64,000 nt of DNA, taken from positions 74,240 to 138,239 of the forward strand of contig JAZQFN010000022.1 in NCBI GenBank assembly GCA_045539515.1, given 5' to 3'. This document shows positions 15,397 to 25,176 of the stretch, piece by piece. The stretch is from RGIG8748 sp045539515. GTDB lineage: Bacteria > Bacillota > Clostridia > UMGS1810. A model generated the notes under the pieces. It was not told the origin of the DNA, made no database searches, and was given only the letters and a program-made list of their open reading frames with translations. The position numbers and the translations under genes are program-made. The stretch's first letter is position 1. Every line of letters begins with the position of its first letter.

Positions 15397-17655
15397 TTAT
15401 AATTTATTCAGTTTAGCAATTGAAGCCATAAGATTCTTTGTTCCGACGTTATCGAATAAAACCTCAACAAGATAATCCCCACCACTTGGTGTAACCGAAA
15501 CAACCATTCCGTTTCCGAATTTTTTATGAGATACTCTGTCGCCTTTTTTAAAATCGGGACTACTTTGAGTGCTCTTTTTAAGAGTAGCTGCGGTAAACAT
15601 ACTGTATTTATCAACTATTGATTCTACGCTTCTTGACGGTTTACCAAAATTACCCAAACTATATCCGAATGAATTGTTGCGTTCATATGTATACTCTGAA
15701 GAAGGACTATTGTTTTTTGCAATAAAGTTCCTTTTTTGCGCCGGATTATCAATAAGTTCATCGGGAATTTCATCCACAAACGGTGACAGAAGCTGGGGTG
15801 TTGTTTGACCGTATATAGTTCTGTATTTGGCAGCAGTAATAAAAAGTTTTTTCTTTGCACGAGTTATTCCTACATAACAAAGTCTTCTTTCTTCCTCTAT
15901 ACCGCCATCCTCCATTTCGGACATACTGCTGGGGAAAAGCCCTTTTTCCATACCACAAATAAAAACAACTGGAAATTCTAATCCTTTTGCAGAATGAAGA
16001 GTCATCATAACAACTGCATCTTGCTCCGAATCAAGGTTGTCCACGTCGGAAACAAGGGAAATGTTATCCAAAAATCCTTCAAAAGATGGATTTTCAACAG
16101 CGGATTCATACTCAGCTGCCTTAGAGCGGAATTCCTCTATATTCTCAATCCTGCCCATAGCTTCCTGTGGACTATCGGATAAAATATATTCCCTATATCC
16201 GCTTCTTTGCAATACTTCATCAATTAGCTCTGTAACCAAAATTTCGTTCTTTCTTGCAATAAATCCAAGTATCATTTTAGCAAACTCTCTAATTTTGCCA
16301 CAAGATCTACCAAGAGCATCTTCGTAATTTTCATCAGTTATAATATCGAACATACTCTTTCCAACACTTGATGCAAGTGCCCGGATTTTGGATATTGTTG
16401 CATCCCCTATTCCCCTTTTGGGCACATTTATAATTCTGGAAAGATTAACATCATCATCCGGATTATAAATCACACGCAAATACGAAAGAATATCCTTGAT
16501 TTCCTTCCTGTCATAGAAACGCAATCCTGCCAATATGCGATAAGGACAGGTTAAATTTTCTTCAAAAGAACGTGTCTGGGCATTTGTTCTGTAAAGTATT
16601 GCAAAATCCTTATAACTATAGTTTCCGCCGGAAACAAGTTTTTCAATACAGTTATTTATATACAAAGCTTCTTGTATCTGGTCGTTAAGAACATAAAGAG
16701 TAATTTTATCTCCATCACCGGATTGAGTCCAAAGTCTTTTGGATTTTCGGTCTTTATTATTCTTTATAACATCATTGGCGGCATCGAGAATTGTTTGTGT
16801 TGAACGATAGTTCTGCTCAAGCTTTATTACCGTGGCATTCTTGAACTGCTTTTCAAAATCAAGAATATTGGTAATATCTGCTCCGCGGAATTTATAAATA
16901 CTTTGGTCATCATCGCCAACAACACAAATGTTTCTGTGTTTTGCCGCCAGCATTGCAACAAGTTTATACTGAATATTGTTTGTATCCTGATACTCATCAA
17001 CAAGAATATATTTGAATTTATTTCGGTAATACTCTAGTACATCCGGACACTTTTGAAAAAGCTCCACGGTTTTATTCAGCAAATCATCAAAATCCAAAGC
17101 ATTGTTTTCTTCAAGTCTGGTCTGATACAAACGATATATTTTTGCAATACTTTTCTGCCTAAAATCAAACACACTGTTTTCAAATTCATCCGGAGATACC
17201 CCTTTGTTCTTACAATCGGATATCCTTGAAAGAATTGACTTCTGGGGATACATATCTTCGTTAAGATTTAATTCTTTAATACAATCTTTTACGAGTTTTT
17301 TCTGATCAGAGGTGTCATAAATGTTAAAAACCGATGTATAACGTGAATTTAATTTTTCGATATCGCAGCGCAATATTCTAAGACACATGCTGTGAAAAGT
17401 CTTAATCCACATATCAGAGGCATTCTCCGGTAATAATTCCATAATTCGCGATGCCATTTCAGAAGCAGCCTTATTGGTGAATGTAATTGCCAGTATCTGC
17501 CATGGTTTTGCCATGCCTTGTTCAAGAATGTACGCAATTCTTCTGGTAAGAACTGTTGTTTTACCGCTTCCTGCACCTGCGAGAACAAGCAATGGACCTT
17601 CAGTAGTCTTTACAGCAAGCTCCTGCTGAGGATTTAGCCCATATAATATATCCAT
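15397..17655 (-). CDS. pcrA: ATP-dependent DNA helicase PcrA (UvrD/Rep family)
   Basis: A superfamily 1A 3'-5' helicase for repair and replication restart. The 752-residue protein has all motifs in order: Q-motif and Walker A (GLNPQQ, LAGAGSGKTTVLTRRI), motif Ia (ITFTNKAA), motif II (VDEYQDTN), motif III (VVGDDDQSIYKFRGA), motif IV (LEQNYRS), motif V (VMMTLHSAKGLEFPVVF) and motif VI (EERRLCYVGITRAKKKL). The C-terminal Tudor-like domain (GDRVSHKKFGNGMVV) that binds RNA polymerase is present. The start lies six bases after engB. Confidence 0.98.
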   Translation of the reverse strand: MDILYGLNPQQELAVKTTEGPLLVLAGAGSGKTTVLTRRIAYILEQGMAKPWQILAITFTNKAASEMASRIMELLPENASDMWIKTFHSMCLRILRCDIEKLNSRYTSVFNIYDTSDQKKLVKDCIKELNLNEDMYPQKSILSRISDCKNKGVSPDEFENSVFDFRQKSIAKIYRLYQTRLEENNALDFDDLLNKTVELFQKCPDVLEYYRNKFKYILVDEYQDTNNIQYKLVAMLAAKHRNICVVGDDDQSIYKFRGADITNILDFEKQFKNATVIKLEQNYRSTQTILDAANDVIKNNKDRKSKRLWTQSGDGDKITLYVLNDQIQEALYINNCIEKLVSGGNYSYKDFAILYRTNAQTRSFEENLTCPYRILAGLRFYDRKEIKDILSYLRVIYNPDDDVNLSRIINVPKRGIGDATISKIRALASSVGKSMFDIITDENYEDALGRSCGKIREFAKMILGFIARKNEILVTELIDEVLQRSGYREYILSDSPQEAMGRIENIEEFRSKAAEYESAVENPSFEGFLDNISLVSDVDNLDSEQDAVVMMTLHSAKGLEFPVVFICGMEKGLFPSSMSEMEDGGIEEERRLCYVGITRAKKKLFITAAKYRTIYGQTTPQLLSPFVDEIPDELIDNPAQKRNFIAKNNSPSSEYTYERNNSFGYSLGNFGKPSRSVESIVDKYSMFTAATLKKSTQSSPDFKKGDRVSHKKFGNGMVVSVTPSGGDYLVEVLFDNVGTKNLMASIAKLNKL

Positions 17656-17661
17656 AAGAGT

Positions 17662-18261
17662 TTATTCCTCACAATCATCAAGTATAATAGTGTTTATATA
17701 GTCCCAAAACATATCTGTACCCTCTCCTGTCACTGCAGAAAACGGTATAATTATGTCATCACCGCTAAGCCTCAGATCATTGATGATTCTTTTCATTGAG
17801 TCATTAAATTCGGATTTTTTAAGCTTGTCGGTTTTGGATGCAACAACAACAGCCCTATCGCACACATTACGAATAAAATTCATCATAACAATATCATCCT
17901 GCGTAGGTGCATGTCTGCTATCTACTATAAGAATCACCTGAGAAAGCGTTTCACGTGAATTCAAATAAGTGTCAATCATTGTACCCCATTTTTTCTTTTC
18001 TTCCTTTGATACTCTTGCAAAACCGTATCCGGGTAAATCAACAAAATTTAATGTGTTATCAATATTAAAAAAATTAATAGTTGCTGTTTTTCCGGGTTTG
18101 GAACTTGTTCTTGCTAAAGATTTTCTGTTTAAGACCTTGTTAATAAAAGAAGATTTACCAACATTTGATCTGCCGGCAAAAGCAACTTCCGGAACGGTTG
18201 TTGAAGGATACTGTTTTGGGGTAACAGCAGATATAGTTAAAGAAACATTGTGCAAATTCAT
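17662..18261 (-). CDS. engB: Ribosome biogenesis GTPase EngB/YsxC
   Basis: This essential GTPase acts in 50S subunit assembly. G1 is AGRSNVGKSSFIN (about 25-37), G3 is DLPGYG, G4 is SKTDK and G5 is FSAVTGEG. The 199-residue form begins at the ATG at 18261 behind a GAGGTGG site; the frame from 18276 adds five residues but overlaps lon. The lon-engB pair is widely conserved, and lon ends 11 bases upstream. Confidence 0.96.
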   Translation of the reverse strand: MNLHNVSLTISAVTPKQYPSTTVPEVAFAGRSNVGKSSFINKVLNRKSLARTSSKPGKTATINFFNIDNTLNFVDLPGYGFARVSKEEKKKWGTMIDTYLNSRETLSQVILIVDSRHAPTQDDIVMMNFIRNVCDRAVVVASKTDKLKKSEFNDSMKRIINDLRLSGDDIIIPFSAVTGEGTDMFWDYINTIILDDCEE

Positions 18262-18272
18262 AAAAATCCACC

Positions 18273-20606
18273 TCAACTTTTAAGTGCAGTAGATAACACA
18301 GTATCCATACTGTCGGCAATAACAAAATTAATCTCTTTGCGAATTTCTTCAGGCAATTCGAAAGTGTCTTTAATATTATCTTTCGGAATCAGAATTGTTT
18401 TAATTCCGTTTCTGTGAGCGGCAAGAGATTTTTCTTTAAGTCCACCTATGGGGAGAATACGTCCGGTTATGGTTATTTCTCCCGTCATGGCAACCTTCTT
18501 GCTTACCTTTCTACCGGTAAGAGCAGATATAATGGCTGTGGCCATCGTAATACCTGCACTTGGTCCATCCTTTGGAACAGCACCTTCGGGTATATGAACG
18601 TGCAAATCTTTTTTCTCATGGAACTTATCGTTTATACCAAGTTTTTTTGAATTTGACCGGATATATGTTATGGCAGCCTTTGCTGATTCTTTCATAACAT
18701 CACCGAGTTGACCGGTAAGTTCTACCTCACCACTGCCATCCATAACATTGACTTCGATAGAGAGGGTGTCACCGCCATACTGGGTCCAAGCAAGACCTGT
18801 AGCAACTCCAATCTCATCTTTTTTATCAAGAGTAACATCCGCGTAAACCCTGCGGCCGATTAAATCCTCAAGATTTTTTGAAGTAGCAGTTACAGATTTC
18901 TTTTTACCTTCAACAATAATTCCGGCAACTTTACGCATAACAGCAGCGATTTTTCTTTCAAGTTCTCTGACGCCGGATTCCTTGGTGTAATAATGAATAA
19001 TATCCAATATAGCACCTTCGGTAAATTTAATCTGAGATTTTTTAAGTCCGTTTTCAGAGCGCTGTTTTTCGATAATATATTTCTGTGCTATCTTTAATTT
19101 TTCTTCATCTGTATATCCGCTTATTTCAATAACTTCCATACGATCTAACAACGGCCTGTCCACAGTATCCAGAGTGTTGGCAGTTGTAAAAAACAGAACG
19201 TCGCTCAAATCCATATCGCACTCAATATAGTGATCGCGAAAAGAAAAGTTTTGTTCAGTATCAAGAACCTCAAGAAGAGCTGCTCCAACGTTTCCTTTGT
19301 AGTCTGCACCAACCTTATCTATCTCATCAAGGAGGATAAGAGGGTTCATTGTTTTGGCTTGTTTAAGTGCTGCAACAATTCTGCCGGGCATTGCTCCGAT
19401 GTATGTTTTCCTATGTCCTCTTATTTCGGCTTCATCATGAACACCGCCCAAGGACATTCTTACATATTCTCTGTTAAGAGCTTTGGCAACAGCCTTCGCA
19501 ATACTGGTCTTACCAACACCGGGAGGTCCTACAAGGCAAATAACCGGTGACTTTTTACCATTGGAAAGCTTGCGCACAGCAAGAAATTCCAAGATTCTTT
19601 CTTTAACTTTATCAAGACCGTAATGACTGTCTTCTAAAATTTGTTTTGATATGGCAACATCGGTATTTTCTGCGGATTTTATGCCCCAGGGAATGTCGAG
19701 CATCCAATCAAGATAATTACGTATAACAGTAGCCTCGGGAGATGAAGATTGCATTCTTGCAAGCCGTTCAAGTTCTTTTGTAAATTTACTATGGGCCGTT
19801 TCAGGCATATTTATCTTTTGGGCTTTATTTTTAAATGACTCGATTTCTTCATCGATGTTATCGCGATCACCAAGTTCTTCATGAATAACCTTTAACTGCT
19901 CACGAAGATAAAAATCCCTCTGGTTTTCATCGATTTTCTGCTTAACTTTTCCGGAAATTTCCTTTTCAACTTTAAGAACATTAATTTCATTGTGAACAAT
20001 AGCAAGAAGTAAACGTAATCTTTCCAGAATGTCTGTTTCTTCTATCAATTGTTGCTTTTGCTCAATTTCAATTAAAAGAGCTCCACTTAAACAATCGGAA
20101 AAACGGTAAGGATTTTTTTCTTTTGCAAAAGACACATCAACTTCATCAGCCATACGTCCCACAAGTGTAAAATATTCTGCTGAAATCCTTTTGAGTTCAC
20201 GGATATAGGCATCTGCAATGACCTCATCTTCGATTTTATCTTCATCAAAATTGTTGTATGCAGTACATTCAAAATAAATATCGCTTTTAATAAAATCTAC
20301 AACAGTTGCTCTGTATAAACCTTCCACAAGAACGCGAATATTATCTTCAGATATTCTTAATACCTGCTTGATGTGGCAAACAGTACCAACTCTATATAAA
20401 TCTTCGGTCTGTGGCTGCTCTATATCAGGGTCTATCTGTGCAATTATAAGAATCTTTTTGTCACGTTCCATAGCCTTTTCAATAGCTTTAACGGAAATAT
20501 CTCTTCCCACATCAAAGTGAACAACAGAATATGGGAAAACCGGTATTCCGCGCAGTGCCAGAACGGGATACAGCGCTGTATTTTCAAAATCAATTTTTTT
20601 ATCCAT
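18273..20606 (-). CDS. lon: ATP-dependent protease La (Lon)
   Basis: Lon degrades damaged and regulatory proteins in the cytoplasm. The 777-residue protein shows the N-terminal substrate domain (LPVLALRGIPVFPYSVV-like start), a coiled-coil linker, the AAA+ module (GPPGVGKTSIAKAVA Walker A, LILLDEIDKVG Walker B) and the C-terminal Ser-Lys protease domain. The catalytic Ser is in PKDGPSAGITMA and the Lys in the LKEKSLAAHRNGIK block. Its length is typical. It heads the minus-strand unit behind its own promoter, and no heat-shock operator is visible. Confidence 0.98.
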   Translation of the reverse strand: MDKKIDFENTALYPVLALRGIPVFPYSVVHFDVGRDISVKAIEKAMERDKKILIIAQIDPDIEQPQTEDLYRVGTVCHIKQVLRISEDNIRVLVEGLYRATVVDFIKSDIYFECTAYNNFDEDKIEDEVIADAYIRELKRISAEYFTLVGRMADEVDVSFAKEKNPYRFSDCLSGALLIEIEQKQQLIEETDILERLRLLLAIVHNEINVLKVEKEISGKVKQKIDENQRDFYLREQLKVIHEELGDRDNIDEEIESFKNKAQKINMPETAHSKFTKELERLARMQSSSPEATVIRNYLDWMLDIPWGIKSAENTDVAISKQILEDSHYGLDKVKERILEFLAVRKLSNGKKSPVICLVGPPGVGKTSIAKAVAKALNREYVRMSLGGVHDEAEIRGHRKTYIGAMPGRIVAALKQAKTMNPLILLDEIDKVGADYKGNVGAALLEVLDTEQNFSFRDHYIECDMDLSDVLFFTTANTLDTVDRPLLDRMEVIEISGYTDEEKLKIAQKYIIEKQRSENGLKKSQIKFTEGAILDIIHYYTKESGVRELERKIAAVMRKVAGIIVEGKKKSVTATSKNLEDLIGRRVYADVTLDKKDEIGVATGLAWTQYGGDTLSIEVNVMDGSGEVELTGQLGDVMKESAKAAITYIRSNSKKLGINDKFHEKKDLHVHIPEGAVPKDGPSAGITMATAIISALTGRKVSKKVAMTGEITITGRILPIGGLKEKSLAAHRNGIKTILIPKDNIKDTFELPEEIRKEINFVIADSMDTVLSTALKS

Positions 20607-20652
20607 AATTAAATAACCTCATATTATAACCAATTATATCATTAATATCACT

Positions 20653-20681
20653 ATTATACTAAATTGCAAACAATTTTTCAA
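20653..20681 (-). promoter_or_regulatory. Promoter of the lon-engB-pcrA-yerC-MT-galT-galK-rdgB unit
   Basis: On the minus strand TTGAAA (20676-20681) and a perfect TATAAT (20653-20658) have a 17-base spacer. Confidence 0.8.
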
Positions 20682-20721
20682 TAGATAAATAAGGGAATTT
20701 TTAAAAATAAAGGGCTATTTA

Positions 20722-20750
20722 TTGACAATGAGTTTTTGATATAATATTAT
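20722..20750 (+). promoter_or_regulatory. Promoter of the HAD phosphatase gene
   Basis: A perfect TTGACA (20722-20727) with TATTAT (20745-20750) at a 17-base spacing, 20 bases before the start codon. It is divergent from the lon promoter. Confidence 0.8.
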
Positions 20751-20770
20751 TATAAATGAGGTGATCACAT

Positions 20771-21421
20771 ATGCCTGCATACAAAGGAGTAATTTTTGAT
20801 TTGGATGGAACATTGCTTGATTCCATGCAAATATGGAAAAACATAGATATAAGGTTTTTGGCAAAAAGAGGAATAGATGTACCCGAAGATTATATGGAAT
20901 CTATATCTCATATGTCGGCCTATGACACAGCCCTCTATACCATAGACCGTTTTAAGTTGGACGATACCCCTGACGAACTTATAGAAGAATGGATTTCTAT
21001 GGCTTTGGAATCATATGCAAATGCTCCATTAAAGCCCGGAGCCGCAAAATATATTTCACTATTGAAAAACAACGGCATCAAAATCGGAATTGCTACCGCA
21101 ACCGAACCGCAAATCATGAAAGCTGTTATAGAAAGCAAAAAGCTCGACGACCTTATTGACATAATTGTTTATGTATCCGAAGTCAAACGGGGTAAAGGAT
21201 ATCCTGACATATATTTTAAGTGTGCCGAAAAACTTGGGTTGTCCTCTGAAGATTGCCTTGTTTTCGAAGATATATTAAAAGCTGTAAAAGGTGCAAAATC
21301 CGGAAATTTTAAAGTAATTGCCGTATACGACGATTGTAGTCTGGAAACTGCTGAAGAAATCAAAAAAATTGCCGATGATTATATCTATGATTTCAATGAA
21401 ATGATCGAAAGGTTTAAATAA
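20771..21421 (+). CDS. HAD-superfamily hydrolase, beta-phosphoglucomutase/phosphatase-like
   Basis: The 216-residue protein has HAD motif I FDLDGTLLDSMQIW (about 9-22), a helical subfamily-I cap with LKPGAAKYISLLKNNGIKIGIATATE as motif II, the motif III Lys (VKRGKGYPDIY) and motif IV VFEDILKAVKGAKSG. The form of motif IV, with the Glu-Asp pair and cap type, suits a sugar-phosphate or nucleotide phosphatase. The substrate is unknown. The GAGGTGATC site supports the ATG. It is monocistronic with a terminator shared with addA. Confidence 0.85.
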   Translation: MPAYKGVIFDLDGTLLDSMQIWKNIDIRFLAKRGIDVPEDYMESISHMSAYDTALYTIDRFKLDDTPDELIEEWISMALESYANAPLKPGAAKYISLLKNNGIKIGIATATEPQIMKAVIESKKLDDLIDIIVYVSEVKRGKGYPDIYFKCAEKLGLSSEDCLVFEDILKAVKGAKSGNFKVIAVYDDCSLETAEEIKKIADDYIYDFNEMIERFK

Positions 21422-21501
21422 CATAAGAACCTACCGTAAATAAACGGGAGGTTCAGACTGTCGAAAAAGAACGCACCGCAAAGTGAATATAAAAAAATTA
21501 T

Positions 21502-21539
21502 GCTCATTAGTAAGAAATATTACATCATTACTAATGAGC
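21502..21539. terminator. Bidirectional terminator between the HAD gene and addA
   Basis: A 12-bp perfect stem (21502-21513 with 21528-21539), with TTTTTT following on the plus strand and ATAATTTTTTT on the minus strand. A smaller imperfect hairpin (GAACCT-x-CCGT type) lies upstream at about 21426-21452. Confidence 0.88.
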
Positions 21540-21558
21540 TTTTTTCATTTCTGTAGCC

Positions 21559-24500
21559 TTAATTCACTTCTACTGCTTGTCCGATATCCACAAGCATCAG
21601 GTACGTATTTGTTACAGGTTTTCCCAATGCCTTTTCCAAGGCCAGCTTATAATACTTAAGCTGTAAAGAGTATTTTTTTAATATTTCATCTGTATTATTC
21701 ACTTTATCTGTTTTATAATCGATGATTACAATTGAACCGTCTGATTTAGTATAATAAGCATCAATCATCCCCTGAACCACAATAATTTCACTTGATGGTG
21801 CTTGTTCAAACACAGATGATGCAGAAATGGGGATTTTAAAATTAAATTCTCTTTTCAAAGTGTTGCAACACTGTATCATTTCTCTTCCCACATTTGTATT
21901 TAAGATGTCATAAACCTTTTCACAATCAATGAAAGAAGATTCGTCAGCTGATATAAAGCCATCATTTACAAGTTCATCAAGTTGATTTTTAACGGAGCTG
22001 AGGTCTGTTATGCGTGAAAAATCCAACTTTTCAAAGAAATAGTGAACCAATGTTCCCTTTTCCGCCGCAGTCAGTTTACAATCTTTTGAAATAAACCGAG
22101 GTGTCGGAAGAGAATAAGTTTTATAATAATTAAACACGTCCTCTTCTTCCATATTCTTTCTTTTTAACTCCGTAACTGACATATTGGACGGAATATCAGA
22201 AAGAATTTTACCGGAATAGATAAAGTCAAGCCTGTGTGATACCTTATCATATAAATCGGGTTCAAAAGAAAGTACGTCTATATTCCGACCGGTTTCTTCT
22301 TCGGGTATGTTTAAGATAAGTGAGCTTTTTGGAATAACATCGAGTCTGAATTCCGAATTGTCATTAACCTTTGTCTTAAAATTCACAAGTTCCAAATTAC
22401 TATTAAGGTTCGAATTTCTCAGTACAGACATTAATATCCAATCTCCATAAGATTTGGCAGAAGCCGAAACATCTGAGGAAAGTTTATATTCCTCATTCAT
22501 TATGAGCTTGGACAATTTTTCTATTCTGGAATTAATATTTCTTCCGGATCCTGTAATAAAAAGCTTCTCTTTTGGACGTGTAAGGGCAACATAAAGTATT
22601 CTTAATTCTTCAGAAAGCATCTTACGGTATTTTTTTTCTTTGATTAATTTTTTTTGAGGCAATTCATAATAATACCTGGAATTATAATCATAGAAATTGA
22701 CACCAAATCCATATTCTTTATCAAGAAGAATCTTATCCGACTTTATATCCCTGTCATTAAACTGTTTACAGGAGTCAGCAAGAAAAACAACAGGAAACTC
22801 AAGACCCTTACTTTTGTGTATAGTCATAATCCTTACAACGTCTTCATCATCGCTAAGAGTTTTTGCCGGTTCAATATCTTTGTTATTCTTTTTTAAATTA
22901 TCAATGTATTTGATAAAATCAAATATACCGCGATATGAGGTTTTTTCAAACTCATACGCCCTTGTCATTAATGCACTCACATTTGCTTTGCGAAGTTCTG
23001 GATTGTACATAAAACAAAAGTATGACATATAGTCGGTTTTTTCAATAACCATGTCAATCAGTTTATCGGTAGGCAAATATTTTGACACATCATAAAAACA
23101 CTTAAGCATATTGGTAAAATCGGAAAGTCTGTTTTTAAGCGGTGTGTCGTAATCTTTAATATATTGCAAAACAGAAGAATAGAAAAATCCGCGGCTTTTG
23201 GAAATGCGTATGCTTAAAAAATCGTTATCGGTAAAACCAATTACCGGATGACGCATTACCGAAAGCAAAGCAATATCATCATATGGATTATCTATTATTT
23301 TTAGAAAGTCAATTAAAAAGCTAACCTCAGGCGCATCAAAATATCCGGTTCCGAAATCGCAATATACCGGAATCTGATAAGTATTAAAAATACGATTAAG
23401 AGTTGCAGCCTTCTCTCCGCCTGCACGAAGCAATACAACAATATCGGAATACTTCGCCTTACGGTAAGTGTTTGTTTCCTTGTCATAAATAAGATATGGC
23501 TCTGTTCCATCCGGCGGAGTAACCATAGCCTTTATTTTTTCTGCTATATATATACCTTCCGCTTCAATGCCTTTCATTTCCTGATAAGCGTCAACACCTT
23601 CGCTATCGTTGAAGTCATTAAAATCGTTCCCGGTTTCTACAAAAGCAATATCAACCGAATGAGTATCGGGATTTTTGTCTTCGTAAGCACCTTCTTTGTA
23701 GTAAAGGTACTCAGAGTAATTATATTCGAGTTCACCGCAATTAAGCGACATAATTTGAGAAAAAACAGAATTCACAGAATCAATGATGCATTTTCTGCTT
23801 CTGAAATTTAAATTCAATAATATTTTATTAAACTTGTTATTGGATTCATAAAGAGGATAATTGTCGGCCTTATTTTTAAACAGAGAGGGTTCACTGCCTC
23901 TGAACCCATATATACTTTGTTTCATATCACCAACCATAAACATATTGGGCTCGCCTATATTTGCTCGTGAAATCAAAGAAAATAAATTTTCCTGAACCTC
24001 ATTACAATCCTGATATTCGTCAACATATATTTCATCGTATTTTTGCATAAGCTGAACAGCCAGGGCGGTCTGTTTTCCGCTATCATCTCTAAGAAGACTT
24101 AAAGCCATATGCTCAACATCTACAAAATCAATTATCCCCTTGCCTCTTTTGGCAATGGCATATTCTTCAGCATAATCTGTTACAATCTCAATTAATTTGT
24201 CAAGATGTTTTTCTGCCTTTTTTATATCTCTGCAAAGTTCATCATATGACACTTTAAAAATGTCAATAAGTTCATCTTTACAGAATTTACCCTGCTCACG
24301 CGGCACTTTAACAGCGTCTTTGTCAGCTTCTTCGGTTCCTTTTGGAAATTTCAAAGGTGGAAAAACAAAAGCATCAATGGCAGATTTCATTTCATCCCAG
24401 GTTTTTCTTGAATCTGCAAGTACATAATTATTCTTTTCATCAATTAACTGATTATATACTTTTTCAAAATCAACAAGACCCTCAACCTGAGAAATAGCTT

Positions 24501-25176
24501 CATCATAACACACAATGGCATGGCGACAGATATTATGTGCTTTATGCAAAAAATAATCCTCCCATACAGAACACTCATTAAAAGTTTCTTTTAGTTTTGT
24601 TAACTGTGAAACTCCTCCGGAAAGTGTGTTTGTAAATTTAAATATATTTTCTGTTATTGCCATAAGATCTTTATCATTCTTTTGAGTATATGAATTAACA
24701 AGGTTTAAAAAGACTTCATCCCCGGCAACATAGTATTTTTCAAATACTTTATCTAATACATCGGATTTTATAATCTCAAGTTCAGCGCCATCCCCTACCT
24801 TTATGTCGGGGTCAAGATTTAATTTGTAAAAATTATTCCTAAGAATGTCAAGGCAAAAACTATCTATGGTGCATATAGAAGCATTATTAATAAGAACAAG
24901 CTGTCTGTTAAGTCTGTCAGAATTTTCACTGCGATCAAGCTTATCCATAATTTTAGACATAAGTCTGCTTTTAAGCTCTGACGCAGCAGCATTGGTAAAG
25001 GTGACTACCAATATTTTGTCAATATCAACAAGACCTTCTACTATTCTGTTGACAATACGTTCAACCATAACCGCCGTTTTACCTGAACCGGCAGCAGCAG
25101 AAACGAGATTATCTGCACAGTGAGCACCTATAGCTGTACTCTGCTCTTCAGTCCAGCTTATCTTCTGATTGTTCAC
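21559..25176 (-). CDS. addA: ATP-dependent helicase/nuclease subunit A (AddA)
   Basis: AddA is the 3'-5' helicase and nuclease subunit of AddAB, the Firmicute counterpart of RecBCD in double-strand break repair. Over 1205 residues it shows the UvrD-like motifs SAAAGSGKTAVMVERI (Walker A), VDEYQDCNEVQ, MVGDMKQSIYGFRGS, NLNFRS, IMTIHKSKGLEFPVVFL and RILYVALTRPKEKLFI. The C-terminal RecB nuclease domain has GMIDAYYTKSDGSIVIIDYKTDK followed by the LQLKYYKLAL Gln/Tyr motif, so the nuclease site looks intact. It overlaps the end of addB by 29 bases. Confidence 0.97.
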   Translation of the reverse strand: MNNQKISWTEEQSTAIGAHCADNLVSAAAGSGKTAVMVERIVNRIVEGLVDIDKILVVTFTNAAASELKSRLMSKIMDKLDRSENSDRLNRQLVLINNASICTIDSFCLDILRNNFYKLNLDPDIKVGDGAELEIIKSDVLDKVFEKYYVAGDEVFLNLVNSYTQKNDKDLMAITENIFKFTNTLSGGVSQLTKLKETFNECSVWEDYFLHKAHNICRHAIVCYDEAISQVEGLVDFEKVYNQLIDEKNNYVLADSRKTWDEMKSAIDAFVFPPLKFPKGTEEADKDAVKVPREQGKFCKDELIDIFKVSYDELCRDIKKAEKHLDKLIEIVTDYAEEYAIAKRGKGIIDFVDVEHMALSLLRDDSGKQTALAVQLMQKYDEIYVDEYQDCNEVQENLFSLISRANIGEPNMFMVGDMKQSIYGFRGSEPSLFKNKADNYPLYESNNKFNKILLNLNFRSRKCIIDSVNSVFSQIMSLNCGELEYNYSEYLYYKEGAYEDKNPDTHSVDIAFVETGNDFNDFNDSEGVDAYQEMKGIEAEGIYIAEKIKAMVTPPDGTEPYLIYDKETNTYRKAKYSDIVVLLRAGGEKAATLNRIFNTYQIPVYCDFGTGYFDAPEVSFLIDFLKIIDNPYDDIALLSVMRHPVIGFTDNDFLSIRISKSRGFFYSSVLQYIKDYDTPLKNRLSDFTNMLKCFYDVSKYLPTDKLIDMVIEKTDYMSYFCFMYNPELRKANVSALMTRAYEFEKTSYRGIFDFIKYIDNLKKNNKDIEPAKTLSDDEDVVRIMTIHKSKGLEFPVVFLADSCKQFNDRDIKSDKILLDKEYGFGVNFYDYNSRYYYELPQKKLIKEKKYRKMLSEELRILYVALTRPKEKLFITGSGRNINSRIEKLSKLIMNEEYKLSSDVSASAKSYGDWILMSVLRNSNLNSNLELVNFKTKVNDNSEFRLDVIPKSSLILNIPEEETGRNIDVLSFEPDLYDKVSHRLDFIYSGKILSDIPSNMSVTELKRKNMEEEDVFNYYKTYSLPTPRFISKDCKLTAAEKGTLVHYFFEKLDFSRITDLSSVKNQLDELVNDGFISADESSFIDCEKVYDILNTNVGREMIQCCNTLKREFNFKIPISASSVFEQAPSSEIIVVQGMIDAYYTKSDGSIVIIDYKTDKVNNTDEILKKYSLQLKYYKLALEKALGKPVTNTYLMLVDIGQAVEVN